Source: Artocarpus heterophyllus
Taxonomy: Eukaryota; Streptophyta; Magnoliopsida; Rosales; Moraceae
Direction of reading: 5' to 3'
Length of the DNA: 64,000 bases
NCBI GenBank assembly: GCA_025403435.1
Contig: CM046340.1
Location: forward strand, 13,646,091-13,710,090
Each line of letters opens with the position of its first letter. The first letter of the stretch is position 1. The notes beneath the pieces were generated by a model that saw only the letters and a list, made by a program, of their open reading frames with translations, was not told the origin of the DNA and searched no databases. This document shows, in pieces, positions 21,792-34,589 of the stretch. A program made the translations under genes and the position numbers.

Positions 21792-23957
21792 TGTCACGCC
21801 CCGGAGCACGAGAGGTGACGTGGTGGATTATTTAAATTAATTAAAAGAGAAATTTAATTAAAATCAAGAATTTTAGGGGTTAAATTAAATAATAAAAATG
21901 TGAAAGTTTTAAAACAACATTTTATAAAAGAATTCATAAACATTAAGCAGGTGAAATCATTAAGCGAATAATAAAAATAATAAAGAACTACGAGTATGGG
22001 TCCCATTGACCCACACCTTGTGCACACACAGAGTACTGACAATATAATAATACAACCACAATTCAAGCATAAAGAAAATTAAAAACATTACATGCCTTGT
22101 TCAATTAATACAAGTAATCCACTAGTCCTCCTACTGCTCCTGAGTTTGGTCCATAGAGTCCTCTCCGAACCTAAGTTGGAATCCACCTAGAGGGGGAAAT
22201 TTAGGAAAAACAAAAAAAATGTGAGCGAAAGGCTCAATAAGACTATATTTTGATAAATCATTTAACTTAAAGAAAAATATCATTATTCAGGGAATTATTT
22301 AAAAGAAACCTTGAATAAATAAATAAACTTAAATAAAACCGTTCTTACCCAAAACAGTTTATTCGGTCTACCAGAAATGCATTATTTTCTTTTCCTAGGA
22401 AAACCATAAGGATATCACCACCGTAGTGGCCCAGTTGGGTTTCGGGACCTGCCCCCAAGGTCGATCGCTACACGACCCAATCTCTGATATGGCATCATGC
22501 CCTTATATTCATTTCTATTATCATACAAGTCCATTTACCAGATATTCTCATTAATATTCATTATGAAGTTCACTTCAATTTACGGTTTATAAAAATAACC
22601 GATAAAATCTCATTTTTCAATCAATCGTTGAAAATATTTTTATAGAGACCCTTTTCAAAGCCAAATCATTTTGAAACTGGGTTACCAAAGATAGGGTAGA
22701 AGTCCTACCTCAATACTCGTGCCGGTGCCCCACACCGTAATCCTGGTCCGCTATACGTTAGCTCCGCGGAACCACGAACGATCCTAGATACACACTAAGT
22801 CGATCAATATCTAGTTTGAGACATTCTATGTTACTAAACCATTTCATGATGTCCTAGTGTGCCATTTGTATCTTTAAAATCATTTTACAAGGTTGGAATT
22901 TCAATCGGGGTTAAAACAGTGAAAACGGGTGAAAAATTACAAAATTTTCCATGCTCTGCCGGCCTGCCAGACGCCTTGCTTCGGCCGGCTGAATTGTGCA
23001 GTTTGGCCTGTCGAAAATCAGGTCCGGTCGGTCGATCTGCTGATCCTTTGAATCTGGCCTGCTGAACACGTAGTTCGGCATGCCGTACTGGAGAAACCCA
23101 GAAATCCCAGCCACGGGTTTTCGTTCTCCCAAAATCCAAATCTTGATTTTAACCTGTTTTTCTCAAATTTCAGGCATGAAAAACATTCATAGATGATAGA
23201 AAAACATAATAGAACACCTTTGAACTCATTTAAACAAGATTTAAACACAAAAATCCCAAAAATCTAAAAATGGGAGAAAATGAGGAAAAATGAAAAACCT
23301 TGAATCTAATCTGTTTTTCTTCAATCCAAGCTTAGATTCTACGTGTTCTATGTTCCTTTAACTCAAATCAAGGGTTTTCTAAGCTCAAACAAACTTAGAT
23401 TTCAAAAATGCATGAAAATTGAAAATTTAGAAAAAGTTTAAGAATTTTAAAACTAACCTCGAATTCAAGCTTCAATCCACATTCTTGGTTGCCAAATCAC
23501 ATCCCCGAGCTTCCTTCTTGCTAACCCGAAGCTTGGATTCGAATTTTGATTAAAAAATTTGAGGAAAAATTGAGAGAGAAGAGGAGAGACCGAGAGGGAG
23601 AGAGTGAGAGAGACTCACGGGTGAGAGAGAGAGAGAGATCAAAGAGAGTGAGAGGAAGGGGGTGAGAGAGAGAATAAATAGAGAGAAATAGTGGGCGGTT
23701 TTACTGTGCGAAAACCATGTGCCACCCACGGCTTTGTCAAACGGAATATTTTTAACATTTTACAAACTGTTGTGTTTTAAAAAACTCAAAATAACATTTT
23801 AAAATAATAAGGAATCATTGGGATTTATTAAATTAACAAAACAACATAAAATTCAAAATTTATCCAAATGATCAAATTAACGTTAAAACATTAATTATGG
23901 CACACTAATTCATCATTTTACATTACAATAACATTAAATTAATTTCGGGGCGTTACA
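21792..23957 (-). repeat. 3' LTR of the chromovirus (2,166 bp)
   Basis: TGTCACGCC...GGCGTTACA on the plus strand. It is adjacent to the polypurine tract. Compared with the 5' LTR it has scattered base differences and lacks one or two units of the internal CGGCC-type array near 23020. Confidence 0.95.
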
Positions 23958-23972
23958 ACTCTCCACCCCTAA
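23958..23972 (-). promoter_or_regulatory. Polypurine tract
   Basis: The minus strand reads TTTTAGGGGTGGAGAGT immediately before the 3' LTR start TGTAACG. This is the usual primer site for plus-strand DNA synthesis of LTR retrotransposons. Confidence 0.85.
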
Positions 23973-24005
23973 AAGAAATTTCACCATCGAAATTTGCAAC
24001 TCAAT

Positions 24006-25500
24006 TTAGAAACAAAACAAATATGGATACAATTCCAGCATACTCGACTCTAGTTCCCAAGTGGCTTCATCAACCCCGTGATGCTGCCACACGACCTTTA
24101 CCAACGGTATCTCACGATGACGTAAACTGATCACTTTCCGATCGATGATCTGAATCGGCACCTCCTCGTACGTCGTATCTTCCCGAACCTACACATCGCG
24201 AAATGAAACTATCTTACCCTGCTCAGGCGGACACTTTCTAAGCATCGACACATGAAACACATCGTGAACATGAGAGAGTTCGGACAGACGGTCGAGCCGA
24301 TAAGCAACCACACCAATACGCTGAATGATCTCGAACGGTCCAATATACCTCGGTGCAAGCGTTCCACTCACTCCAAATCGCATAGTTCCTTTACGAGGCG
24401 ATACCTTCAAGAGAACAAAATCTCCTACCGTAAACTCTAAGGGTCCACGTCTTCTATCTGCATAACTCTTCTGTCGACTCTGAGCTGCCCTCAATCGACC
24501 TCGAATCACAGCGACTTTCTCGTTGCTATCACATATCATATCCGGCCCAAGAATAACCCTGTCTTCTGGCTCTGCCCAACACACCAGTGACTGACATGGT
24601 TGCCCATACAACGCCTCAAACGATGCCATACCAATACTCGCCTGATAGCTATTGTTGTACGCGAACTCCGCTAGATGCAAATATTTCTTCCAATTCCCAC
24701 CGAAGTCTAACGCATAGGCACGCAACATATTCTTGAGAATTTGAATAACCTGCTCAGATTGCCCATCAGTCTGAGGATAAAACACCGTACTGAAGTTTAA
24801 ATCCATACCTAAAGCCTCCTGAAAACTCCTCCAGTACTTAGCATTAAACCTGGTGTCTCGATCAAAAGTGATGGACAAAGGAACTCCATGCAACCTCACT
24901 ATGTTCTGCAGATCCAAATCCCTAAGAATCCTCCTCGAACATGTTGACCTGAACAGAATGAAATGCGTCAATTTTGTCAACCTGTCGACTATGACCCAAA
25001 CTGCATCATGTCGCTGCTCCGTCTTTGGCAAACCTGTGAGAAAATCCATCGTCACATGCTCCCATTTTCACCTTGGAATAAGAAGCGGCTGAAGCTGACT
25101 TGCGGGCTTCTGATGCTCGGCTTTCACCTAAAGACACGTCATACACTTGGCCACGTACTCTCGAACATCTTTCTTCATGCCTCTCTACCAATATTGCCTC
25201 TTCAAATCACGATGCATCTTTGTGCTCCCCTGATGAATGACGAACTGAGACCTATGAGCTTCGTCCATAACGACTTTCGTCACCTCGATGATAGCTGGAA
25301 CTGCGAGACGCTCCCAAAAATACAACGATCCATCTGCATGAACTCTCCATTCTTTAAACTGCTCTCCATTCTAAATCTGCTTCCAAATCCCCTACAAATG
25401 CTGATCCTGCCACTGATTTTGCTTCACCATCTGAACAAGAGCTAGGGTCGTCTCCACATGATATACCGAAACTCGATCATCATTTTCATGATACCGTAGC
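24006..25500 (-). pseudogene. Integrase and chromodomain remnant of pol
   Basis: Reading downward from about 25500, the HHCC zinc-binding region is present but cut by several stops (25150-25290). The catalytic core follows in one long open stretch (25055-24189, 288 codons). The first Asp is in TMDFLTGLP, the second in the FDRD segment and the Glu in TDGQSEQ, giving the DDE triad. The GPF/Y-like region (YIGPFEI) comes next. After a stop (TAG, about 24180) the same frame continues through a chromodomain-like tail (LVKVVWQHHGVDEATWE) to TAA at 24006-24008. All pieces are in the same frame as reverse transcriptase. Several stops look like TGG to TGA/TAG or CAG to TAG transitions. No active integrase is expected. 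Confidence 0.92.
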
Positions 25501-25529
25501 CCATACTCGTTTACTGTGGTATCCCTGCT

Positions 25530-26042
25530 CTAGTCCTCAAAAGCCAAACAAGCAAGAATCCCTAAAAACTTCCTACTAAGCGCATCCGTGACCACATTAG
25601 CTTTCCCAGGATGATACTGCAACGTAAAATCATAATCCTCCATATACTCTATCAATCTCTGCTGCCTCAAATTAAGATCCCTCTGAGTGAACAGATACCT
25701 CAAACTCTTATGATTGGAGAAGACCTGAAATGTCGCTCCATATAAATAACACCTCCAAATCTTCAGCGCGTGAATCACTGTCGCGAGCTCCAAGTCATGA
25801 GTAGGATAATTTTGCTCATGAGGTCGTAACTGTCTCGATCAGTACGTAACCACTCGTCCATGCTGCATCAACACGCATCCAAGTCCGTGCCCTAAAGCAT
25901 CTGCGTAAACCTTATACGGCTCGTCACTGCTAGGAATAACCAACACTGGGGCTGAAGTCAACCGGTTCTTCAATTCTTGAAAAGTAAGCTCACATTCTTC
26001 ACCCCACTCAAGCCTGACATTTTTCTTGATCAATCTCGTCAA
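25530..26042 (-). pseudogene. RNase H remnant of pol
   Basis: Two open pieces in the pol frame (26042-25839 and 25793-25530), separated by one TGA. The first carries the connection and the start of RNase H (VYADALGHGLGCVLMQ); the second continues with the typical [12 protein letters not shown] and VVTDALSRK segments. In an active element this domain degrades the RNA of the RNA-DNA hybrid. One more stop separates it from the reverse transcriptase. Confidence 0.92.
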
Positions 26043-26084
26043 CGGAGCTGCAATCTTTGAAAAATCCTTTACAAATTTCTTGTA

Positions 26085-27185
26085 TTAACTAGCAAGACCC
26101 AAGAAGCTGCGAATTTTTGCTACATTCCTTGGTCGTTTCCATTCCACTATGGCTTCAATCTTGGACGGATCCATAGAAATACCATGCTCAGAGATGACAT
26201 GACCTAGAAATTTGACCTCAGTCAACCAAAACTTGCACTTTTCCCTCTTGGCATATAACTGGTGCTCCCGCAGAGTCTGAAGCACAATCCGGAGATGCTG
26301 TTCATGCTCCTCCCAAATCTTAGAATACACTAGAATGTCATCGATGAACACGATCATGAATTGATCTAGATACGGCCTAAATATCCTGTTCATCAAATCC
26401 ATGAAAGCTGTCGGAGCATTCGTCAACCCAAACGACATAACCAAAAACTCAAAATGCCTATATCGAGTCCTAAAAGCTGTCTTGGGAATATCCTCTTCCT
26501 TAATCCTGAGTTGATGGTAACCCAACTGCAAATCAATCTTTGAGAAATACCGCGAACTTCCCAACTGATCAAACAACTCGTCGATCCTAGGCAAGGGATA
26601 CTTATTCTTCACTATAACACGATTCAGCTGTCGATAATCTACACACGACCTGAGAGTCCCATCATGTTTCTTAGCAAACAAAATCGATGCTCCCCACGGA
26701 GATGTGCTACTCCGAATATACCCTTTATCAACAAGCTCCTGAAGTTGCTTCCTCAATTCTTTCATTTCTGCCGGCGCCATCCGATAAGGTGCTATATAAA
26801 TCGGTGCTGTCCCCATAAACAACTCAATACCAAACTCAATTTTTCTATGCGGTAGTAATCCTGGCAACTCATCAGGGAAGACATCCTCGAACTCATCAAC
26901 CACCGAAATCACTACACTTTCTCTCAAAGCATAGGGCTCGCACTCTAGATTCGCAAGAAAAGCACAACAAACCAAATTTCTTCGCCCTCCTAGACAGGAC
27001 TTTATGAGACACTCGCTCATTAACCAATCACCACCACCCTGGTAGGTGATCATCGTCCCCCTATCAGACACTAGGGTTACTTTCCTAAGTTGACAGTCTA
27101 CAACTGCATTATACCTGGACAACCAGTCCATCCCTAGAATTACATCATATGAGCTCATGGGGAGTATAATTAAATCACTTTTCAA
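26085..27185 (-). pseudogene. Reverse transcriptase remnant of pol
   Basis: A 366-codon open stretch. Residues 12-24 ([13 protein letters not shown]) are the linker typical after the gypsy protease. The RT domain runs from about residue 125 to 320, with the catalytic signature FIDDIL at residues 280-285 and conserved blocks such as VDYRQLN and MSFGLTNAP. It copies element RNA into DNA. It is itself uninterrupted, but frameshifted relative to the protease upstream and stopped by TAA just before the RNase H connection. Confidence 0.95.
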
Positions 27186-27451
27186 AATCTATCCCTAATC
27201 TTTATTTTACAAGATTTACATACACAATTCACACACACCCGCCCTAGGGGAGAAGTTATGACTAGGGGTTCATTAAACTCTTCTATATCTAATCCCAAGG
27301 CATGTACAAAAGAACTCGAAATGAGAGAATGAGAGGCACCTGTATCAAATACAACGCGAGCTAAAGATTGAGAAACTAAGATCATACCATCGACAATCGT
27401 GTTACTGGTCTGAGAATCTAAACCTCCAGATGTCATTGCATGAACCTGCAC
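27182..27451 (-). pseudogene. Aspartic protease remnant
   Basis: 89 codons with the active-site motif FDTGAS (Asp36) followed by HSLIS, as in retropepsins that cut the gag-pol polyprotein. It ends by running out of frame into the reverse transcriptase piece; the frame change lies at about 27185. Upstream, the same frame leads into the zinc knuckle. Confidence 0.9.
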
Positions 27452-27741
27452 TAGTGCCTTCCCTTTTCCTCTACCAACATTGTTGGGTCCTGGATTATTC
27501 TACCAATACTGCTGAGACAGAGACGACTGCACACTAGCTGTACTCGGCGCTCGATATTGAGGGACGCTACGCTGGAAATGCTGCGGCTACTGCCCTCGTG
27601 CCGGATATGAAAATTGCTGAGGAGAGAACTAAGGATATTACAACTACGGATACTGCTAAGGCTGAGGTAAGGTCTGCGGCTGAGACTAAGGACTGGCATC
27701 TTCTCCGGTCTAAGATCCAAGACAGGCACTCCTGATTGGGC

Positions 27742-27781
27742 AATTCCTCTTGATGTGTCCTGGCTATTGACAAAAATGACA
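27742..27781 (-). pseudogene. Gag zinc knuckle (CCHC) with a stop
   Basis: The minus strand encodes CHFCQ-stop-PGHIKRNC, which has the CX2CX4HX4C spacing of a gag RNA-binding knuckle. The stop TAG replaces a codon that is commonly Gln (CAG) in this family, a single C-to-T change. It is in frame with the protease and out of frame with the upstream gag. Confidence 0.8.
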
Positions 27782-27867
27782 ATGGAAGCTGTAGGGATTG
27801 CTGCGCCCACTACTAGATGAACTACTGCTACCACTGCTCGTGCCACCCTGCTTGTTCTTTCTCGGAG

Positions 27868-28590
27868 TCAGACGGCTACTGGTGCTCTTCCTACCGCTCC
27901 TCTATGATCTCTTGAAGCCTTTGCTCGATCCTCATAATACTGTGTATAATCATTTTCCACTAATATTGCTGACGACACAAGCTCTCCAAAACTCCTAAAT
28001 CGCAGAGTAACCACCTGTTGCCGAATAGGAGCCTTGAGCCATTCCTGAAACTTAATGCACCTCTCGCGTTCTGATGCCACTGCTGATGGAGCAAACCTGG
28101 CCAACTCATTAAATCTTGCCTCATATTCTCGAACTGACAAATCACCATGTTACAACCTGTAGAACTCAGTTGCCTTCTGATCTCTATACCCCTACAAAAA
28201 ATACCAATCATAGAACAGCTCCTCGAATCTGTCCCAACTGATATTGCCACCGCGTTCCAAATGCTTAGCTTGTTTCCACCAAGCATTAGTACCACCCTCG
28301 AGCTTATATGCAACAAATTCCACACGGTACTCATCAGGCACACCAAGGGTATCCAAATGCTTCACAATCGAGTCTAACCAATATTCTACCAACTGCGGCT
28401 CCCCATTACCATCAAAAGTCAGAATAGACGCACGCTGAAATTTCTTAAAATACGTATGCCGACGACCAACATCAGAATCCTCTGGTCTAGCTCTAGCTGC
28501 CATCTGCCGAAAAGCCGCAAACATAGACCTCATCATACCCTCATCATTTTTGAACTCGGCGTCAGCTATCGAAAGACGTCTAGGTGCCAT
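27868..28590 (-). pseudogene. Gag (retrotransposon gag / capsid) remnant
   Basis: Starts at ATG 28590 (MAPRRLSI...), about 100 bases after the primer-binding site. The capsid-type gag domain is seen in VEYWLDSIVKHLDTLGVP and, after two stops near 28190 and 28145, in SVREYEARFNELARFAP. The two open pieces share one frame. A frameshift separates them from the zinc knuckle. In an active element this protein packages the RNA in virus-like particles. Confidence 0.9.
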
Positions 28591-28681
28591 TCTCTCACTT
28601 CTGAAAGCAAAATTTTGGACTGTCAGAGGTATTTCATTGTCATACATATACGTGCACAATTCCCAAGGTTCATAACCTTGA

Positions 28682-28693
28682 GCTCTGATACCA
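28682..28693 (-). promoter_or_regulatory. Primer-binding site, initiator tRNA-Met
   Basis: The minus strand reads TGGTATCAGAGC three bases inside the 5' LTR end. It matches the widely used Met-initiator primer site of plant retrotransposons. Confidence 0.9.
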
Positions 28694-28696
28694 TTC

Positions 28697-30901
28697 TGTC
28701 ACGCCTCGGAGTACGGGAGGCGACGTAGCGGATTATTTAAATTAATTAAAAGAGAAATTTAATTAAAATCAAGAATTTTAGGGGTTAAATTAAATAATAA
28801 AAATATGAAATTTTCAAAACAACATTTTATAAAAAGAATTCATAAACATTAAGCAGGTGAAATCATTAAGCGAATAATAAAAATAATAAAGAACCGCAAG
28901 TATGGGTCCCACTGACCCACAACTTGTGCACACACATAGTACTGACAATATAATAATACAACCATAGTCCAAGCATAAAGAAAATTAAAAACATTACATG
29001 CCTTGTTCAATTAATACAAGTAATCCACTAGTCTTCCTACTGCTCCTGAGTTCGGTTCATAGAGTCCTCTCTGAACCTAAGTGGGAATCCACCTAGAGGG
29101 GGAAATTTAGGAAAAACAAAAAAAATGTGAGCGAAAGGCTCAGTAAGACTATATTTTGATAAATCATTTAACTTAAAGAAAAATCTCATTATTCAGGGAA
29201 TTATTTAAAAGAAACCTTGAATAAATAAATAAACTTAAATAAAATCGTTCTTACCCAAAACAGTTTATTCGGTCGATCAGAAATGCATTATTTTCTTTTC
29301 CTAGGCAAACCATAAGGATATCACCACCGTAGTGGCCCGGCTGGGTTTCGAGACCAACCCCCAAGGTCGATCGCTACACGACCCGATCTCTGATATGGCA
29401 TCATGCCCTTATATTCATTTCTATTATCATACAAGTCCATTTACTAGATATTCTCATTAATATTAATTATGAAGTTCATTATGAAGTTCACTTCAATTCA
29501 CGGTTTATAAAAATAACCGATAAAATCTCATTTTTCAATCAATCGTTGAAAACATTTTTATAGAAACCCTTTTCAAAGCCAAATCATTTTGAAACTGGGT
29601 TACCAAAGATAGGGTAGAAGTCCTACCTCGATACTTGTCTCGATGCCCCACACTGTAATCCCGGTCCACTATACGTTAGCTCTGCGAAACCACGAATGAT
29701 CCTAGATACACACTAAGTCGATCAATATCTAGTTTGAGAGATTCTATGTTACTAAACCATTTCATGATGTCCTAGTGTGCCATTTGTATCTTTAAAATAA
29801 TTTTACAAGGTTGGAATTTCAATCGGGGTTCAAAACAGTGAAAACAGGTGAAAAATCATAAAATTTTTCATGCTCTGTCGGCCTGCCGGATGCCCTGCTT
29901 CAGCTGGTCGAACTGTGCAGTTTGGCCTACTGAAAATCAGGTCCAGTCGGCCGGATATTTTCTAGGTTTGGCCTACCGAACGGATGAGTCCGACCTATCG
30001 ATCCTTTGAATCTGGCCTGCCGAACACGTAGTTCGGCTTGCCGAACTGGAGAAACCCAGAAATCCCAGCCACGGGTTTTCATTCTCCCAAAATCTAAATC
30101 TTGATTTTAACCTGTTTTTCTCAAATCTCAGGCATGGAAAACATTCATAGATGATAGAAAAACATAATAGAACACTTTTGAACTCATTTAAACATGATTT
30201 AAACACAAAAATCCCAAAAATCTAAAATGGGAGAAAATGAGGACAAATGAAAAACCTTGAATCTAATCCATTTTTCTTCAATCCAAGCTTAGATTCTAGG
30301 TGTTCTAAGTTCCTTTAACTCAAATCAAGGGTTTTCTAAGCTCAAACAAACTGAGATTTTAAAAATGCATGAAAATTAAAAATTTAGAAAAAGTTTAGAA
30401 ATTTTAAAACTAACGTCGAATTCAAGCTTCAATCCACGTTCTTGGTTGCCAAATCACGTCCCCGAGCTTCCTTCTTGCTAACCCAAAGCTTGGATTCAAA
30501 TTTTGATTCAAAAATTTGAGGAAAAATTGAGAGAGAAGAGGAGAGACCGAGAGGGAGAGAGTGAGAGAGACTCATGGGTGAGAGAGAGAGAGATATCAGA
30601 GAGAGTGAGAGGAAGAGAGTGAGAGAGAGAAATGGTGGGCGGTTTTACTATGCGAAAATCATGTGCCGCCTACGGCTTTGTAAAATGGAATATTTTTAAC
30701 ATTTCACAAACTGTTGTGTTTTAAAAAACTCGAAATAATATTTTAAAATAATAAGGAATCATTAAGATTTATTAAATTAACAAAACAACCTAAAATTCAA
30801 AATTTAACCAAATGATCAAATTAATGTTAAAACATTAATTATGGCATACTAATTCATCATTTTACATTACAATAACATTAAATTAATTTCAGGGCGTTAC
30901 A
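28697..30901 (-). repeat. 5' LTR of the chromovirus (2,205 bp)
   Basis: Same termini as the 3' LTR and alignable along its full length, with scattered substitutions. It carries an extra GAAGTTCATTAT duplication near 29470 and one or two extra units of the GC-rich array near 29955-30000. The divergence shows the insertion is not recent. Confidence 0.95.
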
Positions 30902-30906
30902 GTTTG

Positions 30907-32168
30907 CATTAAGTTTTTAGTATTGGCTACTCTATGTATATTTATTAATACTAAAACATATATATAAACTTTTTGGCCAGTGTACATGTAATGCTTAAAG
31001 TCAAAATTTGATCATTTTGGTACAAAATTTCAACCAACACTAAAACCAAGTCCTTGAACTTTTAATCTTAGTTTGGAAAGTATGTTAGAACTAAATATTA
31101 AAACTTAAACACTGTAATATATGAGATCTTTATACTGTAGCAAACTACTATAGCATATATAAGAGCTTTATACTATACCAAGTTGGAACTTAAAAGTTCC
31201 AACTTGCTTCTCACAAAGCCTTAGTCTATTCAGACACACACTTTAACCAAGAAAGTAATATGAACGCCTAAACTCTACGAAATAAACAATTAAAATTGGA
31301 GCATCGATGTGACACTCAAATAGAGCACTCTAATATTTTTTATCAAATTAATTTGGAGAGAATTTAACAAAATTTCATTCATTAAAATTATGCTTATAAA
31401 GCATGTCTTTGTGATTCTTTCATGAAATTATGAAAAACAAGGTACTGTTTTAGTAATAATGATTATATATTTATTGTTCCTAATCATAAAATACATGGAC
31501 GTTATATTAAAATTATCACTATTTCGTAATTTCATAATGACAACTAAATTCTAATTATGTTGACTATTAATAGAGGAAATAATAGACTAACATCTATTTA
31601 TCATGATTTTTGGTTTGCCGGTGTGAGTAATACTAATTTTTACCTATCAAAGGCTTGATAACTTGAAAATATGATATTATAGATAGTTGAAAACAATATT
31701 TCGCACGTATATATCCACGACTTCATTAACAAGAGTAATCATATTCTAATGAATTTAATGCAGTACTTGCGTAAATAAGATCTCAAACTCATTTTTTATT
31801 TTATATTTACGATAAGATTAATGAATAAATTATTCATTAAAAGATTAATAGATTTTGTTATCAAAGATATACTCAGGGCGGTTAATCATAATCTATAACC
31901 TAGCTTTACTTATGAAATTACAATCAACGATTAAATATAACACATGAAAAATAGTTGTAGCTATGGGTGAGTTAGGGTTTACAAAATAACCACGAAAAAT
32001 ATTTATGCCTCAGAATAGTTTTTTTAAGTATCTTTAAAACATTCAGGATTCAGCTCATAATGCTATATAAAAGAAACATTCAATACAGTTGTTCATACTT
32101 GGTTGGCGATAATAAATCTATTGTGTCCACAAGCTTCTCGACCCCCTCGATCTTTCTTACTATAACTT
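30907..32168. other. AT-rich spacer
   Basis: No coding gene, RNA or complete mobile element is recognised. The right end (about 32130-32168) probably belongs to the truncated copia element. Confidence 0.5.
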
Positions 32169-32389
32169 CTATACTTGTTCATATATGTCATCATATTGGA
32201 TCCACTTATCATATACAACCTTAGCATTCTTAGAAGCCTTTGGCCCAAGCTAAGGCAGGCACTCTTCTAACAGCACAAATTTCTGCTTTTCGACAGTAAG
32301 CACAATGTTCAAGTTGCGTTTCCACTCGATGAAGTTTTCGCTAGTCAATTTGTTTTGACTTAAGATAACAAATAGAAGTTGAAAGACAT
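32169..32389 (-). pseudogene. Copia-type gag N-terminal fragment
   Basis: From an ATG at 32389 (MSFNFYLL), then after a frame change the minus strand reads NKLTSENFIEWKRNLNIVLT and VVYDKWIQ. This is the characteristic start of copia gag polyproteins (DUF4219/UBN2 type). It contains a stop and ends at TAG 32169-32171, with no further gag recognisable. Confidence 0.8.
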
Positions 32390-33762
32390 TATGACTGCAA
32401 ACAAAGTATTACAAACATAATTAATAAAGATTGCAAATATCATATGAAACAATAATAATTTAGTAAAACGTATATAAAAACAAGTAAAACAAAAATGCAT
32501 GGATGTATGAAACCTAAGAAAATACATTATTACATCAGCTAAAACCAATAACCATGGGATACGAGTCACTATAGGCAATATTGTAGCGCACTTACCATGG
32601 CAGGTCATTCCTAATTGATCTTATTCACGTAATATCTCATATTTAGCTAAATCAACTACTGTATCTTTGGTCCATAACCTTAATCAATAGGAACTCATTA
32701 TGCCAGTATGCAAATAGGTTCCTGTTGAGCATACAACCATCGTTTCGTAACCTAGTAAATTTCACCCATTGAGGGCCACCATAGAGTCAGGTCAGTCGTA
32801 AGCTAATAACCAGTTAGGGAAACTATCCTTTAGGGAGGTAGATAAAGCTTGGAAAACACAGCTCCTTTAGGAAGCAAGACACACATCACTCTTCTTATAC
32901 TAGCAATGGAGGTCATAGTAGGATTCTCGCATTAAAGACTCACCCAGTAGAACCTTTCATTATGAGATTCTTGCACCCACTTAATTTTTTAAGTTTTAAG
33001 TTTCTTAAATTTATTAGTAACTCTTAAATAAATTTAATCTGCATTGTTAAGGCAACTAATCATATTAGATTCCTAAAACTATATGATGCATGAACATGTT
33101 ATTATGGGTGGCTCTCACTATTGTATATGGCATGTTATCGATAATTATGAATATAGCAATCAAAGCATATCAAGTATGTTATCAAACATAACAAAAATGC
33201 ACATAAATTATCGTAACCGTAATACTATGGTTTCCCTTAGAAAAGAAATAAAACTAAAAGAAAATTGTGTGATCTTTAAGTCGTCATCTTCTTTGTTGCA
33301 GTCCTCCTTCGATTGTGTTTGATTTTGTTATCCCTTTACACTACCATAAGTTTTATTGAAATTTCCTAAGTAATAAAACTCTTTTAAAACTTTAATTTCA
33401 TTAATTTTAATCTTAATTCTAGATAGGTGATCCCAATAAGATTATTTATTTTGAAACTCTTTCAAATTGATTTTAAATTAATTTTATTTTAATTAACAAA
33501 AAATTTAATAATATATAAAATTTATCTATTTGTTAAATTCCTCCTACTAATGTAGGATTAGATTAATTAAAAGATTCTAAGATCTTAATAAGATCTTAAA
33601 ATCTTTCCATAATCTAATTTAAAACTTCAAGATTTTATTTGGATAATTTGAATACTCTTTTAAATTTGGAAAATATTATCAATTATTTGGAGATATAAAA
33701 AATTGATCTTCAATTAGTTTAAATTTTAAAAATCAACAAATTTTAAACACTTTAAATTTAAG

Positions 33763-34080
33763 GCACATCAGGTGGTGGAGGAAGTACAACCACTACATGT
33801 GGAGGCAAAAGGGCAAAGGCAGACGTGGCTACTGGTACACATGGGCTTACTGCCTGCACTGGGCTCAGCCTTGGCCAGGTTTCATGTACAAGGAAGCAGC
33901 TCTGCAAGGCCCATTGGGGCATGTTGCTTCAGCGATACAACCCTTCAGTTCGTTTGCTGTTTGTCATATGCAAGAGGCAAGATGCAATCCTTCAGTCCGC
34001 TCTTATGGCGTGCGGACTGGCCGCTGGCTGCACACGAGGATGTAGCCATGTGGTGCTGCTAGGGTTTCCAAAACTCTAGG
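33763..34080 (+). other. GC-rich island with three overlapping open frames
   Basis: A sharp change to GC-richer sequence within AT-rich DNA. Between about 33825 and 34045 all three forward frames lack stops (96, 82 and 84 codons in total). None of the translations resembles a known protein. It sits in the leader of the truncated copia element. It may be an inserted fragment; a coding role is not supported. Confidence 0.35.
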
Positions 34081-34573
34081 TCGATTCCTTTTAAAACAAG
34101 AAATCAAATTAAAACCACAATAATTACTAAAAACTAGAATTAATTAAAATCAAGCATATTGAGCATTTCACAATCATGTTGAACCTTCAAGTGCCTCCAT
34201 TTTCAAAGATAATTACATAGAAAGATTATATACCATTTGCAGCTTAAAAATAATTCTATGAAAACAATAAACATCTAGTAAGGAAATTATGGTGATGATA
34301 GATCTTTCCTCTAGCACATTACACGTAATAACAATGATACAACTAAAACTTTAAAGGAACCATAGCCAACATAATTACAATAAATATCAACAATTGATTT
34401 AAATAATGGTTAATAACATCAAAACACACATCTTATGCATATTTTATTATTACATAAGAACCTAGAGTGCCATCTCTCTAAATAATTGTATCATGCAAAT
34501 AAACACATATACATCACATATATATAATAAAAATGATTGGAGGAGACAATAATTATATATAACATAATTATGA

Positions 34574-34589
34574 GTTGGCTCTGATACTA
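34574..34589 (-). promoter_or_regulatory. Primer-binding site of the copia element, tRNA-Met type
   Basis: The minus strand reads TAGTATCAGAGCCAAC, two bases after the LTR end CCAACA. It has one mismatch to the usual TGGTATCAGAGCC. Confidence 0.8.

Larger units (their letters stand above)
21792..30901 (-). mobile_element. Complete but decayed Ty3/gypsy chromovirus (9,110 bp)
   Basis: Two LTRs (21792-23957 and 28697-30901) enclose gag, protease, reverse transcriptase-RNase H and integrase-chromodomain remnants in the order of a Ty3/gypsy chromovirus on the minus strand. The element is flanked by perfect 5-bp duplications GTTTG (21787-21791 and 30902-30906). A primer-binding site for initiator tRNA-Met and a polypurine tract lie in the expected places. 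Multiple stops and frameshifts make it non-autonomous. A chromodomain-like tail, long LTRs and the Met primer suggest the Tekay/Del group (inference). Confidence 0.95.

Noticed and set aside
24963..25445. 160-codon plus-strand frame within the chromovirus
   Set aside because: It is antisense to the integrase region, which has clear domain matches on the minus strand.
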